Shown one piece after another: positions 45,222 through 54,563 of a DNA stretch of 64,000 nt (positions are counted from its first letter, which is position 1; each line of letters starts with the position of its first letter). Origin of the DNA: Microbulbifer flavimaris (GTDB lineage: Bacteria; Pseudomonadota; Gammaproteobacteria; Pseudomonadales; Cellvibrionaceae); assembly GCF_001641755.2 (NCBI RefSeq), contig NZ_LRFG02000002.1:744001-808000 (forward strand), in the 5' to 3' direction. The position numbers and the translations under genes are program-made. A model generated the notes under the pieces. That model was not told the origin of the DNA, searched no databases, and saw only the letters and a list, made by a program, of their open reading frames with translations.

Positions 45222-47273
45222 ATGGCCTGGATCAAGCGCACTTTTGTTGCCCTCCTCATTGTCGCCCTCTTGCTGGCCGGCGCCGCCGCCTGGCTGCTGA
45301 TGGGTATCGACGTCAACCGTTACAAGCCGCAGCTCGAACAGCTTGCCGCCAAGCAGGGCATCGCATTGCGGCTGGATGGCGATATCGGCTGGCAGATCTG
45401 GCCAAACATCGCGCTGGAACTGGAAGGCGTGCAACTCGCGCCGTTGCCGCAACCGGACCAGCCCCTGGTACAGGCGGACAAGGTCGCCGTGGGCGTGGCA
45501 CTGATGCCGCTGTTGCAAAAGCGCATCGAGGCCCAGGAGATCCTGCTGATGGCCCCGCAGATCGACCTCGTCGTCAACGAAGAGGGCCGCGGCAACTGGG
45601 AGGTGCTCACCGAGGCCATGGAAGCCCAGCGTGAGCAGCAGGCCGGGGAGCCACCCCAACTGGAAGTGCCCACCGAGCCAGCGGAGCCCGGCAGCCAGCA
45701 ACTCGACCTGGCGCTGGAAAAGCTGCGGCTGGAGGACGGCCGCATCAGCTATCGCGATGTCGCCAATGACAGCGAGTATCAGCTCAGCCAACTGGCCGTT
45801 ACCGCCGACAACCTGGTCCCCGGTGGCGAGCCCGGCCAGCTGCAGGCCACTGCAGAGGTCACTGGCAGTGCGCTCGAGCAGCCCGTCACCCTCAATATCA
45901 ACAGCACTCTGGCCCTGGACGAGGGCCTCAACGGCCTGCGCCTGCAGCCGCTGGAACTCACTGCCAGCAGCGGTGAAGCCGCAGCCAAGCTCTACCTGCG
46001 CGGCAGCCTGCGCCGCGCAGCTGCAGACAAACCGTGGCAGGTTCAGCTCAGCGTCAACGCCGAGGCCCAACCCCTGCGCCCCTGGTTCGCGGTCACCGGC
46101 AGCGAGCTCAAAACCCAGAGCGGTGCCGTACTGGATAAGCTTACCTTCGAGACCAGCATCGAGGGTACCGATCGCAAACTGGATATGACCCCCCTGCAGC
46201 TGCAGCTCGACGAAACGGTATTCACCGGCAGCGCCCAGTTGCGCAACGCCGACATGCCCGGCATCGACCTGACCCTGCGTGGCGGTGAACTGGTGCTGGA
46301 TGACTACCTGCCGCCACCGCCTCCGGAAGCGGAGACAGAAGAGGCCGAGCCTACCGAGCCGGCACCTCCGACACCGCTGCCGCTCACCGCTATGCGCGGC
46401 TTCAATGCCAACCTGGACCTGTCCCTGGACCGACTGCAGGCAGTCCAGGTGATTATGGACCGCCCCCAGCTGCAGGTGACCGTGGACAACGGCCTGTACC
46501 AGCTGCAAAAGCTCAGTGCCGACCTCTACGGCGGCCAGCTGAGCACCAACGGCCAGTTCAACGCCCGCGGCCAGTCCGCGGTGGCGCGCGTCAGCGGCGG
46601 TCTTGCCGATGTAGAGATTTCCAAGGTGCAGAGTGCGCTGTTCCCCAGCGAACGGGTGCAGGTCTCGGGCAAGAGCAGCCTGACCTGGTCCGGCGAGACC
46701 GGCGGCGTGGACACGCTGGAGCTGCAGAAAAAGCTCCGTGCCGCTGTACAACTTTCCAGCGAGCAGCTGTACCTGTCACCGTTTAACCTCGAAAAAGGCA
46801 TGTGCCAGCTGGTGAGCTTCGTCGAGAAAACCCCACTGCCCGAACGCCAGTGGGAAAACCGCACCAGCCTGCAGGACCTGCGCGCCAATATCCTGGTGGA
46901 GGGCGACAAGGTGCAGGTTCAGGAAGTGCTGGCCGGCGTCGAGAATATCGCCCTGACCGGTGACGGCATTGTTAACCTGGAGCAGCAGGACTTTGACTTC
47001 GCCCTGGGTCTCTCCCTGGTGGGCGAAAAGACCTCCGCCGATGGCTGCTCGGTGCAGAACAGCCGCTGGCGCAACCGCCCCCTGCCCCTGCGTTGCAAGG
47101 ACAAGTTTGAAGATGCCGGCGCCGGCAGCTGCAAACCAGACAGCCGCCGCATGGACGACCTGATCCGCGACGAACTCAAGTACAAGGCAGAGAAAAAGTA
47201 CGGCGACAAGGTCAAGGAGAAGGTTGACGACCTGAAGGACAAGTTCAAGGGCCTGTTCAATCGCGGCGACTGA
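45222..47273 (+). CDS. AsmA-family envelope protein
   Basis: This 683-residue AsmA-like protein has one N-terminal membrane helix (TFVALLIVALLLAGAAAWLLM) and a long beta-rich periplasmic region built of repeated amphipathic strands. The N-terminal AsmA block (GIDVNRYKPQLEQLAAKQGIALRLDGDI then PNIALELEGVQL) is clear, and the C-terminal AsmA_2 part contains LDLSLDRLQAVQVIMDRPQLQVTV and LYGGQLSTNGQFN. Such proteins are linked to phospholipid transport and outer-membrane assembly. A Pro/Glu-rich linker (LPPPPPEAETEEAEPTEPAP) sits near residue 370, and the basic Lys/Asp-rich tail is unusual. Confidence 0.9.
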   Translation: MAWIKRTFVALLIVALLLAGAAAWLLMGIDVNRYKPQLEQLAAKQGIALRLDGDIGWQIWPNIALELEGVQLAPLPQPDQPLVQADKVAVGVALMPLLQKRIEAQEILLMAPQIDLVVNEEGRGNWEVLTEAMEAQREQQAGEPPQLEVPTEPAEPGSQQLDLALEKLRLEDGRISYRDVANDSEYQLSQLAVTADNLVPGGEPGQLQATAEVTGSALEQPVTLNINSTLALDEGLNGLRLQPLELTASSGEAAAKLYLRGSLRRAAADKPWQVQLSVNAEAQPLRPWFAVTGSELKTQSGAVLDKLTFETSIEGTDRKLDMTPLQLQLDETVFTGSAQLRNADMPGIDLTLRGGELVLDDYLPPPPPEAETEEAEPTEPAPPTPLPLTAMRGFNANLDLSLDRLQAVQVIMDRPQLQVTVDNGLYQLQKLSADLYGGQLSTNGQFNARGQSAVARVSGGLADVEISKVQSALFPSERVQVSGKSSLTWSGETGGVDTLELQKKLRAAVQLSSEQLYLSPFNLEKGMCQLVSFVEKTPLPERQWENRTSLQDLRANILVEGDKVQVQEVLAGVENIALTGDGIVNLEQQDFDFALGLSLVGEKTSADGCSVQNSRWRNRPLPLRCKDKFEDAGAGSCKPDSRRMDDLIRDELKYKAEKKYGDKVKEKVDDLKDKFKGLFNRGD

Positions 47274-47390
47274 TCCCGGATCACAAACGCGGGCCCAATC
47301 CCGCAAGGGCCCCTCCAGAGAGCCTGCATCCATATGGCAATCCCAAATGGCTTGCAGGATCTCCACCAGGTAGAAAGCACCACGCACTCC

Positions 47391-47521
47391 TGGACCCCGG
47401 CCTGCGCCGGGGTGACGCCCTCCGCATTTCCAGCCTGCTTTCCAGCAAAGCCAGCCAGTCTCCCTGGCCAGGGCGCCGAGCCAGCAATCTCTGTCGTCGT
47501 CCCGGCGCAGGCCGGGACCCA
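47391..47521. repeat. BIME-like paired palindromes before mutY
   Basis: Two copies of a palindromic unit with core CCGGCCTGCGCCGG lie in inverted orientation at 47391-47417 and 47495-47521, matching at about 23 of 27 positions. Each unit ends in a TGACG/CGACG-like box. A relative lies at 8765-8855. They occupy the AsmA-mutY gap and open a long spurious frame upstream of mutY. Confidence 0.65.
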
Positions 47522-47636
47522 GGGACCACCAAACCCTCCACCACGCCCAAGCCACAGCCGGAAAGGCAAGCAACCAGCAACCGCCCAACCCACTCTGGTA
47601 AACTGGCGACACTCCACGCAGCAACCCGCCAACTCA

Positions 47637-48761
47637 ATGCCCTCGAAGATGTCCCCCAGTCAATTCCAGCAAGCCGTACTCGCCTGGTTCGACCAGCACG
47701 GGCGCAAAGACCTGCCCTGGCAACAGGACATCAATCCCTACCGGGTGTGGGTATCGGAAATCATGTTGCAGCAGACCCAGGTCACCGCCGTGATTCCCTA
47801 TTTCCAGCGCTTTATGGAGAGCTTCCCCACATTGGATGCGCTCGCCACCGCACCGCTGGATGCCGTACTGGCCCACTGGAGCGGTCTCGGTTACTACGCC
47901 CGCGCCCGCAACCTGCACAAATGCGCACAGCAGGTGGTGGAACAGCACGGTGGTGAATTTCCCCAGGATGTAGAGGCCCTCACGGAGCTGCCGGGGATCG
48001 GGCGCTCCACTGCCGGCGCCATCGCCAGTATCAGCATGGGGATCAATGCGCCGATTCTGGACGGCAACGTCAAGCGGGTTCTGGCGCGCTTCCGTGCGAT
48101 CGAAGGCTGGCCCGGCCAGACCCGCGTCGCGCAATCCCTGTGGGAACTGGCAGAGCAATACACTCCGGAGAGACGCTGCAACGACTACACCCAGGCCATG
48201 ATGGATCTGGGCGCCACCGTCTGCACCCGCAGCCGCCCCCGCTGTGACGCCTGCCCGCTGGCCGAACACTGCATTGCCCGCACCCAGGGCAACCCCCAGG
48301 ACTACCCCGGCAAGAAGCCCAGGAAAGAAAAGCCCGTCCGCACCACCACCATGCTGCTGCTCGAGCACGATGGCGCCCTCTACCTGGAACAGCGCCCACC
48401 CAGCGGTATCTGGGGCGGACTCTGGTGCCCGCCGCAGCTGGAGGAAGACGATGGCGGCGAAGCCAGCGCGCAGGAATGGCTGGCGATTCGGGATCTTCAG
48501 GCCGCAGAGCTGGAAGCCATACCATCCATGCGCCATACCTTTACCCATTTCCACCTGGATATCACCCCGGTCTGGGTTCAGCTGCTGACCAGGCCGACTC
48601 AGGTGGCAGAGGGATCTGGGGACTGGTATAAACTGCGCCAACTCAACCGCCCGCGGGCGGCCCAGGAACTGGGGCTGCCGGCCCCCATCGTCAAACTGGT
48701 GCACCAGCTGGAAGCCTTCAGGGCCCCACTGCTGACGCCCCAGGACCAGACCGGCGCCTGA
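47637..48761 (+). CDS. mutY: Adenine DNA glycosylase MutY
   Basis: MutY removes adenine mispaired with 8-oxoguanine. The HhH-GPD domain is clear: [32 protein letters not shown], then [18 protein letters not shown] with the helix-hairpin-helix. The catalytic Glu is in SEIMLQQ and the Asp in [10 protein letters not shown]. An iron-sulfur cluster is formed by [17 protein letters not shown]. The C-terminal Nudix-like domain ([19 protein letters not shown]) recognises 8-oxoG. Starts at 47637 and 47649 are both possible, without a strong ribosome site. It is followed by yggX, a common arrangement. Confidence 0.95.
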   Translation: MPSKMSPSQFQQAVLAWFDQHGRKDLPWQQDINPYRVWVSEIMLQQTQVTAVIPYFQRFMESFPTLDALATAPLDAVLAHWSGLGYYARARNLHKCAQQVVEQHGGEFPQDVEALTELPGIGRSTAGAIASISMGINAPILDGNVKRVLARFRAIEGWPGQTRVAQSLWELAEQYTPERRCNDYTQAMMDLGATVCTRSRPRCDACPLAEHCIARTQGNPQDYPGKKPRKEKPVRTTTMLLLEHDGALYLEQRPPSGIWGGLWCPPQLEEDDGGEASAQEWLAIRDLQAAELEAIPSMRHTFTHFHLDITPVWVQLLTRPTQVAEGSGDWYKLRQLNRPRAAQELGLPAPIVKLVHQLEAFRAPLLTPQDQTGA

Positions 48762-48776
48762 AACGAGGAGAGACCC

Positions 48777-49058
48777 ATGTCGAGAACTGTATTCTGCCGC
48801 AAGTACCAACAGGAACTGGAAGGCCTGGACGCACCGCCCTTCCCCGGGCCCAAGGGCCAGGACATTTTCGACAACGTCTCCAAGAAAGCCTGGGCGGAGT
48901 GGATGGCACACCAGACCATGCTGATCAATGAAAAGCGCCTCAACATGATGGAGCCCTCCAGCCGCGCCTACCTGGGTGAACAGATGCAGAAGTTCCTGAG
49001 CGGCGAAAGCTATGACGAAGCCGAGGGCTACGTGCCACCTGAGGACAAAAACGACTAA
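48777..49058 (+). CDS. yggX: Fe(II)-trafficking/oxidative damage protein YggX
   Basis: This 93-residue YggX-family protein protects iron-sulfur proteins and is linked to oxidative-stress tolerance. The near-invariant motifs are present: [15 protein letters not shown] at the N-terminus, [30 protein letters not shown] and a conserved C-terminal FLSGES. It lies 15 bases after mutY, so both are probably expressed together, as in many gammaproteobacteria. Confidence 0.96.
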   Translation: MSRTVFCRKYQQELEGLDAPPFPGPKGQDIFDNVSKKAWAEWMAHQTMLINEKRLNMMEPSSRAYLGEQMQKFLSGESYDEAEGYVPPEDKND

Positions 49059-49060
49059 AT

Positions 49061-49074
49061 AGTGAGCGCTCACT
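49061..49074. promoter_or_regulatory. Perfect 14-base palindrome, LacI-operator-like
   Basis: AGTGAGCGCTCACT is a perfect palindrome three bases after the yggX stop and 31 bases before the tRNA-Phe -35. Its core TGAGCGCTCA equals the ideal lac-type operator core. No LacI-family gene is in the window. Confidence 0.45.
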
Positions 49075-49104
49075 CACAAGAAAAACTATTTATCAATCAA
49101 GGGC

Positions 49105-49133
49105 TTGACTCGGCCCCGGGGAGCAGGTTTAAT
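49105..49133 (+). promoter_or_regulatory. tRNA-Phe promoter
   Basis: TTGACT at 49105-49110, a 17-base spacer and TTTAAT at 49128-49133 form a good sigma-70 promoter. The discriminator after the -10 is G+C-rich (ACGCGCC), as at stringently controlled stable-RNA promoters. The expected start point is about 31 bases before the tRNA. Confidence 0.75.
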
Positions 49134-49171
49134 ACGCGCCTCGCAACCGGGACAGCCCCGAAAATTGCGAA

Positions 49172-49247
49172 GCCCGGATAGCTCAGTTGGTAGAGCAGGG
49201 GATTGAAAATCCCCGTGTCGGTGGTTCGATTCCGCCTCCGGGCACCA
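49172..49247 (+). tRNA. tRNA-Phe (GAA)
   Basis: This 76-base tRNA gene folds into a full cloverleaf: acceptor GCCCGGA/TCCGGGC, a D arm, the anticodon stem GGGGA/TCCCC with loop TTGAAAA giving anticodon GAA, the T arm with GGTTCGATTCC, and an encoded CCA end. It closely resembles E. coli tRNA-Phe. A strong promoter precedes it and a T-run terminator follows. Confidence 0.98.
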
Positions 49248-49255
49248 TACAAAAC

Positions 49256-49286
49256 AGGCCTCATCCGAAAGGATGGGGCCTTTTTT
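49256..49286 (+). terminator. Terminator after tRNA-Phe
   Basis: An 11-base stem (49256-49266 with 49271-49281, one G-T pair, loop GAAA) is followed by six T residues, nine bases after the CCA. Confidence 0.92.
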
Positions 49287-49323
49287 GTACGGTTCGCGGG
49301 GGCAGGATGAGAACCACCGATGT

Positions 49324-49652
49324 GGTTCAACCAAACGCGAGAGCGTTTGGCAACGAGCGCACAGCGCGAAGCCCGCAGGGCTGGAATAGCCCTTAGGCTA
49401 TTCCAATTCTTCCGCTTCCGGGCAACCCTAGCCGGCACCACGACAGCACCAACATGCACCGCGGTTCGACTAATCGCGACAGCGATTTTGCAACGAGTGC
49501 GCCAGCGCGAAGCCCGCAGGGACACAATAGCCCCTAGGCTATTGTGATTCTTCCGCCTCTAGGCAAACTCCTCCTGATCTCTCGAAAGCCTCTAGAACCA
49601 CCCGGCTCGACCAAAAGCGCCAGCGTTTTGCAACGAGCGCGCAGCGCGACCA
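49324..49652 (+). repeat. Tandem 140-bp structured repeats 3' of tRNA-Phe
   Basis: Three units begin at about 49324, 49463 and 49604 (period 139-141 bases), the last one partial. Each opens with a T-arm-like GGTTCRAC or GGCTCGAC, then a hairpin (CCAAACGC/GCGTTTGG in unit 1; AATCGC/GCGATT in unit 2), a shared block GCAACGAGYGC-CAGCGCGA, then a second hairpin (GGAATAGCC/GGCTATTCC in unit 1; ACAATAGCC/GGCTATTGT in unit 2), and ends in TTCTTCCGCYTCYRGGCA, a copy of the tRNA 3' end. The stem changes are compensatory. This whole tRNA-to-DUF3427 gap has no protein gene. Confidence 0.8.
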
Positions 49653-49744
49653 TCCGGCAGCCTGCTAACTGAAAAAGCGAAACCGCCCGAAAAGCTCCCT
49701 TAAGGACTCGAATAACGATCGTCATGCGCAGCTAATTATTTAAA

Positions 49745-50153
49745 TTAGGCCACAGCTGCTGCAAATGTTGCATAAAGATCCCCGGGGAGCGGAACGTCAA
49801 GCTTCCATGTAATACCCATTGGCCTTTCCGACTCATGCTTCACATATGTGGCAGGTCCCAAAAACCAAAAAGCCCGTTCGCCGCTATTTTCCCGAGCAAA
49901 AAGCATAATAGACGAGCCCTGCTCTACATGATTGCGATAGCGTCTTCCTGTCTGACTATCCTCAGTCGTTAACGACTGCGTCTCCCAATGGATAAGTTCG
50001 CGGCTAATTGCATAATCACGATAGCGCGTTGTCGGAGAAAAATTCCCTTCCGACTTATCGAGGGTAAAAGCGCAAATATCCGACTTCTCGCTATCAACCC
50101 ACAACACACCCTCACGCCAAGATGGTGTCTTTGCTTTATCGCCAACACTGGTC
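49745..50153 (-). pseudogene. 3' fragment of helicase gene (DUF3427 C-terminus)
   Basis: This is the C-terminal piece of the PLD/helicase/DUF3427 gene that begins at 54121, cut off by the IS3-family insertion. It reads SVGDKAKTPSWREGVLWV, then KSEGNFSPTTRYRDYAISRELIHWETQS and the final SERPMGITWKLDVPLPGDL, all typical of the DUF3427 end. A GTG at 50161 inside the insertion-sequence end could allow translation of the fragment, but it would lack the helicase. Relative frame to the 5' part depends on how the insertion boundary is drawn. Confidence 0.85.
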
Positions 50154-50179
50154 TTACCCACAAAAAGTAGACACCATAA

Positions 50180-50989
50180 CTATGCGCATCTGCGCTCATA
50201 CTCTGCTGGACTTATGTAACCCAGTGTAGAGTGCCTACGTACCCTGTTATAGAAAACCTCGATGTATTCGAACACCTCAGATTTCGCCTGACTGATGCTC
50301 TCAAAGCTCGTTGCGTACACCAGCTCAACCTTAAGACGACTGAAGAACGACTCCATCGCGGCATTATCCCAGCAGTTGGCCTGACGGCTCATACTGGGAC
50401 GACACTTATTGGCCAAGAGCACGTCCTGATAGCCCTGAGCACGATACTGCACCCCCCGATCCGAGTGCACAATCAGCCCAGGTTTCGACTCTCTCCGGCC
50501 CAGTGCCATCTTCAGGGCTCTCTGCGTGAGTTCTTCTGTCATTTGCGAATCCAGTGCCCAACCCACTATTCGACGTGAGTACAGGTCCATGACCACTGCC
50601 AGATACAACCATCGGTCCCGGACCCAGATGTAGGTGATATCGCTGGTCCAGCGTCGGTTTGGCCGATCAACCTGGAAGCATCGTTTCAACAGGTTGGCTG
50701 AGACGTTGACCCGGCTCTCGACCGGCCGGCTATAGCGAAAGCCTTTGCCGTTCCTCGCTCGGATATGCTCTCTATGCATGATTCCAGCGATATAGTTGGT
50801 TGAACAGGGTATCCCTGCCTCAATCAGCTCCTGCGTGATCCTAGGAGCACCATAACGTGCCTTAAAGGCTTTGAAGGTGTCCCTCACTTTATCGGCAATA
50901 CGCTTCTTGCGAATAGACCGCGGGCTCTCCGCTCTGCCCAACCACCGGTAATAGCCTGACGCAGACACTTCTAAACACCGACACATCAA
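50180..50989 (-). CDS. IS3-family transposase OrfB
   Basis: OrfB is the catalytic half of the transposase with an rve-type integrase core. An HTH_21-like segment (RKKRIADKVRDTFKAFKARYGAPRITQELIEAGIPCS) precedes the DDE residues: Asp in RRWTSDITYIWV, Asp in LIVHSDRGVQY and Glu in DNAAMESFFSRLKVEL. The domain appears intact. It is normally made as an OrfAB fusion by -1 frameshifting: the frame stays open upstream of the listed start and joins orfA at the A6G run (51067-51073). Confidence 0.93.
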   Translation of the reverse strand: MMCRCLEVSASGYYRWLGRAESPRSIRKKRIADKVRDTFKAFKARYGAPRITQELIEAGIPCSTNYIAGIMHREHIRARNGKGFRYSRPVESRVNVSANLLKRCFQVDRPNRRWTSDITYIWVRDRWLYLAVVMDLYSRRIVGWALDSQMTEELTQRALKMALGRRESKPGLIVHSDRGVQYRAQGYQDVLLANKCRPSMSRQANCWDNAAMESFFSRLKVELVYATSFESISQAKSEVFEYIEVFYNRVRRHSTLGYISPAEYERRCA

Positions 50990-51033
50990 GCGGACTGGGA
51001 AAACTCCAACGTGCTCACGTATCAGTGCGTACT

Positions 51034-51342
51034 TTACTCTTGGTGGTTCGCAAAGTACGCAGCTGCCTTTTTTAGAAACTCGACCTCCTGGCGAGCTTCA
51101 TGCAGCTCTCTCTTCAGGCGCCGTACCTCGGCACTTTCCTGCTTGGAGTAATCGACGCCATCCAGGCTATTGAACTGCTTCTCTGAGAGCCGATTGAACT
51201 GTCGTCGCCAGTTGTAGATTTGCTGAGCGCTTACACCCAGCTCTCGCGCCACTGAGGCAGTGGTAGCACCGGGCTTCTCCGCCCGCTTGACCGCTTCTCT
51301 GCGGAACTCTTCCGTATACGCCTGAGTTCTCTTCTTACCCAT
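51034..51342 (-). CDS. IS3-family transposase OrfA
   Basis: OrfA is a 102-residue protein with a helix-turn-helix (TEEFRREAVKRAEKPGATTASVARELGVSAQQIYNWRRQF) and a leucine-zipper-like C-terminus (EVRRLKRELHEARQEVEFLKKAA), typical of IS3-family OrfA. GGAGGTG precedes the ATG. The sequence AAAAAAG (reverse complement of 51067-51073) lies 11 codons before the stop and is a classical slippage site for producing OrfAB. Confidence 0.93.
   Translation of the reverse strand: MGKKRTQAYTEEFRREAVKRAEKPGATTASVARELGVSAQQIYNWRRQFNRLSEKQFNSLDGVDYSKQESAEVRRLKRELHEARQEVEFLKKAAAYFANHQE
51067..51073 (-). promoter_or_regulatory. Programmed -1 frameshift site of the IS
   Basis: On the minus strand an A6G heptamer lies within the orfA-orfB overlap. 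Slipping back one base here leads into the frame that continues without a stop into OrfB. Confidence 0.75.
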
Positions 51343-51402
51343 GGTACACCTCCGTGTTAGGCCGAAACCTAACTATACAGGGTGTCTACTAAACGCGGGT
51401 AA

Positions 51403-54121
51403 GTCTTACACCAAACGCCGACAAAATTTCAATTCTTGTATAGCGTCCATGTATCTGCAGAGGCACATTATCATGCGAACTGATCGAGCAGTGGACATGA
51501 TTTATTTTACCGAGCAAAAATGAGAATAATTCCCGAAGCTCAGCCAACACCTGAGGATGCTGCCACAGCAGTGAAACTCCCTGACTAAGGGACATATCCC
51601 TTCCTAAAACTTGATCACACATCGATGCGACCAGCATGCGCGTCATTCTCTTTTTGGACACAGAGAGTAAATCTAAATTCGGTTTCTGAGGAGCGCTAAG
51701 CAAAGCAATATACAAACGCAACCGCTTCTCATCATCAACGTGCAGCATACGACCAATAGCACGTCGCAATACTTTCTCATGCGGACCAGCATCTAAAACA
51801 TCATTATCTACTGCTTCTAACAAATCAGACCATGACTTATTTGTTACGTATATATCTGATAGCTCCAATCCAGTTTCATTGAGATATACTGCCATTTTTG
51901 GGGCGTGCCCAGCCGCTATCAGAGTGCGCAGCTCTTGAATCTTTTCACTCCATCGACTAGGAACTGCTGATTTCAAGCTTTCTAATACAACCTTACTGGC
52001 AATCGCGTCTAACTCCATATGACAACCAGCAGGCAAATAAGGAAAACCGCTCTTGACTTGCGACTCGACATACTTTCGTGAGCCACCCAAAAGCGCGGAG
52101 AGGCGCCTATCAAAGCGAAACTCTCGACGATGTAATCCCACAAAATCGAGAATGGTACAAAGCAATTTATCTTTACTCTTTCGTAATCCACGCCCTATCT
52201 GCTGTAAAAATAACGTAGCACTCTCTGTTGGTCGCAGTAGCAGCAGCGTATCCACAGAAGGAACGTCCACGCCTTCGTTAAACAAATCCACTGAAAATAG
52301 AACTTGGACTCTTCCATCCGCTAGCATACGTAGGGAATCGCGCCGTTCTTCTTCCGGAGTTTCACCCCAAACTGCGGCAGACTTAATTCCCGCCTTATTA
52401 AATTGATGAGCCATAAATTGTGCATGCTTGACACTAACGCAGAATCCCAAAGCCTTCATGGAAAATGGGTCATCTACTCGCTTGGCGACCTCTTTTATTA
52501 CAATGCACGCCCAGGCTTCACTCGAGGTATAAAGTCTACTTAGCTCATTAATGTCATAACCCCTACCACGACTCCAGGGAACAGCCTTTAAGTCCATTCC
52601 ATCATGAATACCATAATAGGAAAAAGGAGTTAGGCGATGCTGATCAATGGCATCCCACAAGCGCAGCTCTGCAGCGATACGGCCGTCAAACCATTCAAGA
52701 ATCGACAAACCGTCCACACGCTCTGGAGTGGCCGTAAGACCTAGCAACTCCAGCGGCTCAACATGCGACAATAAATTCTTATATGAAGGCGCTGCCGCGT
52801 GATGAAACTCATCGATAATCACCACATCGAAATGATCAACATCAAGATTAGAAAGTCCCGCTGCATTCAACGATTGAATTGAGGCAAAGACATGCTGAAA
52901 ATCTTTAGGCCGATGATTACCCACCCATTTCTCGCCAAATACCGGGTCACGTAGCGCATACCTAAACGTAGCAATACTTTGATCTAAAATTTCTTCACGA
53001 TGCGCCACAAACAGTAATCGGCATCGGGGCAAGACATCTCTTAATCTTGAATAATCAATCGCCGCCATAACCGTTTTTCCAGTACCTGTAGCCGCTACCA
53101 GTAGATTACGGCGATGACCTTGTTGCCGAGAAACAGCAACTTGCTCGAGAAGTCGCTCCTGAAAAGGCTCCAATCTCAGCTCAATTGGACTAAGAATAAT
53201 TGCAGGTCCAGACGCCTGAGCACATTTCGTTTCTTTGATGAATTCTTTGCTGTCAAATAATCTGAAGTCGCCCCCTGCCCAATACGCATCAAATACTGAG
53301 CTCATCTTACGCAGGACACTAGGATTCCGTAATCCTGAGACACGCATATTCCACTCCATCCCGCTAACTTGAGCTGAATGGGTTAAGTTAGAGGAACCAA
53401 TATAAGCCGTAGAGGCACCTGAGGCACGATGGAAATACCACGCCTTAGCATGTAATCTCGCTGCGGTGGTATCATAAGAAACTTTAATCTCAGCGCCCAA
53501 AGACTGCAGTTGTTCCAATGCCTCCAACTCAGTTGAACCGGTATAGATTGTCGTCAACACCCGTAGGTTAGGCTGCTTTTTTGCACGGAGGCAGTGGCGT
53601 TTCAAACTGTCTATAAATGGGCGAATGCCACTGCGACGAATAAACGCCATGACAATATCAATGCGATCTGCCGAATCAATCTCAGTGGAAATCTGGGATC
53701 CCACCCTCGGCTCACCAGGGGAGTTAGTCAGCAGAGTCGTATCAAGCAAGGGCGTTAGTGGCCGGCTCATTTCAGATACAGAGCCATCTGGCTTAAAAGA
53801 AGTGATTGCTGATAAAAATTCTCCACCATCAGTAGGCTGATCACCCAATACACCAGCCCTGCCAATAGCTCTATCGATATTGGATACTAACTCACGTACC
53901 AAGCTCACACCGACATCGACCCTATTCTGGTCGCTCACTGCTAGCAATGCCCGTTCAATCACACTACTCAAATGCAATGCTAAACGATCAGCAACCTCAG
54001 AAGGATGTATTTTCTGGGTTTGCACAGCAACTAAATCATGGTTTAGCGCTCTTAATTCTTGAATTAAAGAATTTGTAAGGATCGACTCATAAAGGCCAAC
54101 ATTCGTATTTCTATTATCCAT
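51403..54121 (-). pseudogene. PLD-helicase-DUF3427 gene, 5' part, split by IS
   Basis: About 905 residues remain of a large protein joining a phospholipase-D-like nuclease domain (HAKAWYFHRASGAS, then IGSSNLTHSAQ near residue 225), a superfamily 2 helicase (Walker A AATGTGKTVMA with Lys about 349; Walker B IIDEFHH; motif VI QQIGRGLRKSKD) and the start of DUF3427. The last native residues are near ILSAFGVR, after which the IS begins and a stop follows. The rest is at 49745-50153. Start at MDNRNTNVGLYE overlaps the Nudix stop. A+T content is higher than in the chromosome around it. Confidence 0.87.
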
Positions 54122-54563
54122 TTTCTTGAATATACCCATTTGATTTTGAAGAACTGGAACAGACAGCCATTTCTGTTAGCTCTTTATATCGATCAAGCAA
54201 AGGGATATCTGCTGGCGCCCACTCAATAGTGTTAAGCTCATTAAGAGCCAACCAGCACATTGCATCGTGATCTATCAATCGAAAATCACCAGAAAAACAC
54301 TTGACCTCATAAGCCATTAATCGAATAGCTTTCGCCCCGTAGTCGAAAATATTTTCAGAAATCAATGAGCCTATTCTTGCCTTAATATTTAACTCTTCTT
54401 CTAATTCACGCGCCAAACACTGCTCAGGAGTTTCGCCTTCTTCCAACTTTCCACCGGGGAGTTCCCAGAGGCCAGCTAAATGTTTACCCACCCTTCGCCT
54501 AGCAGCAAATATTTTGTTCTCTTTGCAAATGATTGCAGCGGCCACATCGATTTGTTTTTTCAT
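54114..54563 (-). CDS. Nudix hydrolase, MutT-like
   Basis: This Nudix protein of 149 residues is of the (deoxy)nucleoside triphosphate pyrophosphohydrolase type. The Nudix box is complete: GGKLEEGETPEQCLARELEEEL (residues about 37-58). It begins KKQIDVAAAIICKENKIFAARR as in MutT-like enzymes. The start is taken at MKKQIDV; the longer frame has no support. Its stop overlaps the start of the PLD/helicase gene, so the two were one coupled unit before the IS came in. The C-terminal 20 residues are Ser-rich and look appended. A role in defence, suggested by the partner, is inference. Confidence 0.88.
   Translation of the reverse strand: MKKQIDVAAAIICKENKIFAARRRVGKHLAGLWELPGGKLEEGETPEQCLARELEEELNIKARIGSLISENIFDYGAKAIRLMAYEVKCFSGDFRLIDHDAMCWLALNELNTIEWAPADIPLLDRYKELTEMAVCSSSSKSNGYIQENG

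Larger units (their letters stand above)
50154..51402 (-). mobile_element. IS3-family insertion sequence, about 1249 bp
   Basis: The element carries orfA and orfB in the IS3 arrangement on the minus strand. Ends are imperfect inverted repeats: outside-in both read TTACCC, then a variable stretch, then AGTAGACACC (18 of 23 positions agree if one more base is included). A three-base direct repeat GTC flanks it (50151-50153 and 51403-51405). It is inserted in the helicase/DUF3427 gene. Confidence 0.9.

Noticed and set aside
45186..46751. 521-codon minus-strand frame opposite the AsmA gene
   Set aside because: Antisense shadow of the plus-strand AsmA gene; no conserved motif or start signal.
47334..47636. 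Long N-terminal extension of mutY
   Set aside because: It passes through the palindromic repeats at 47391-47521; homologues start near the ATGs at 47637 or 47649.
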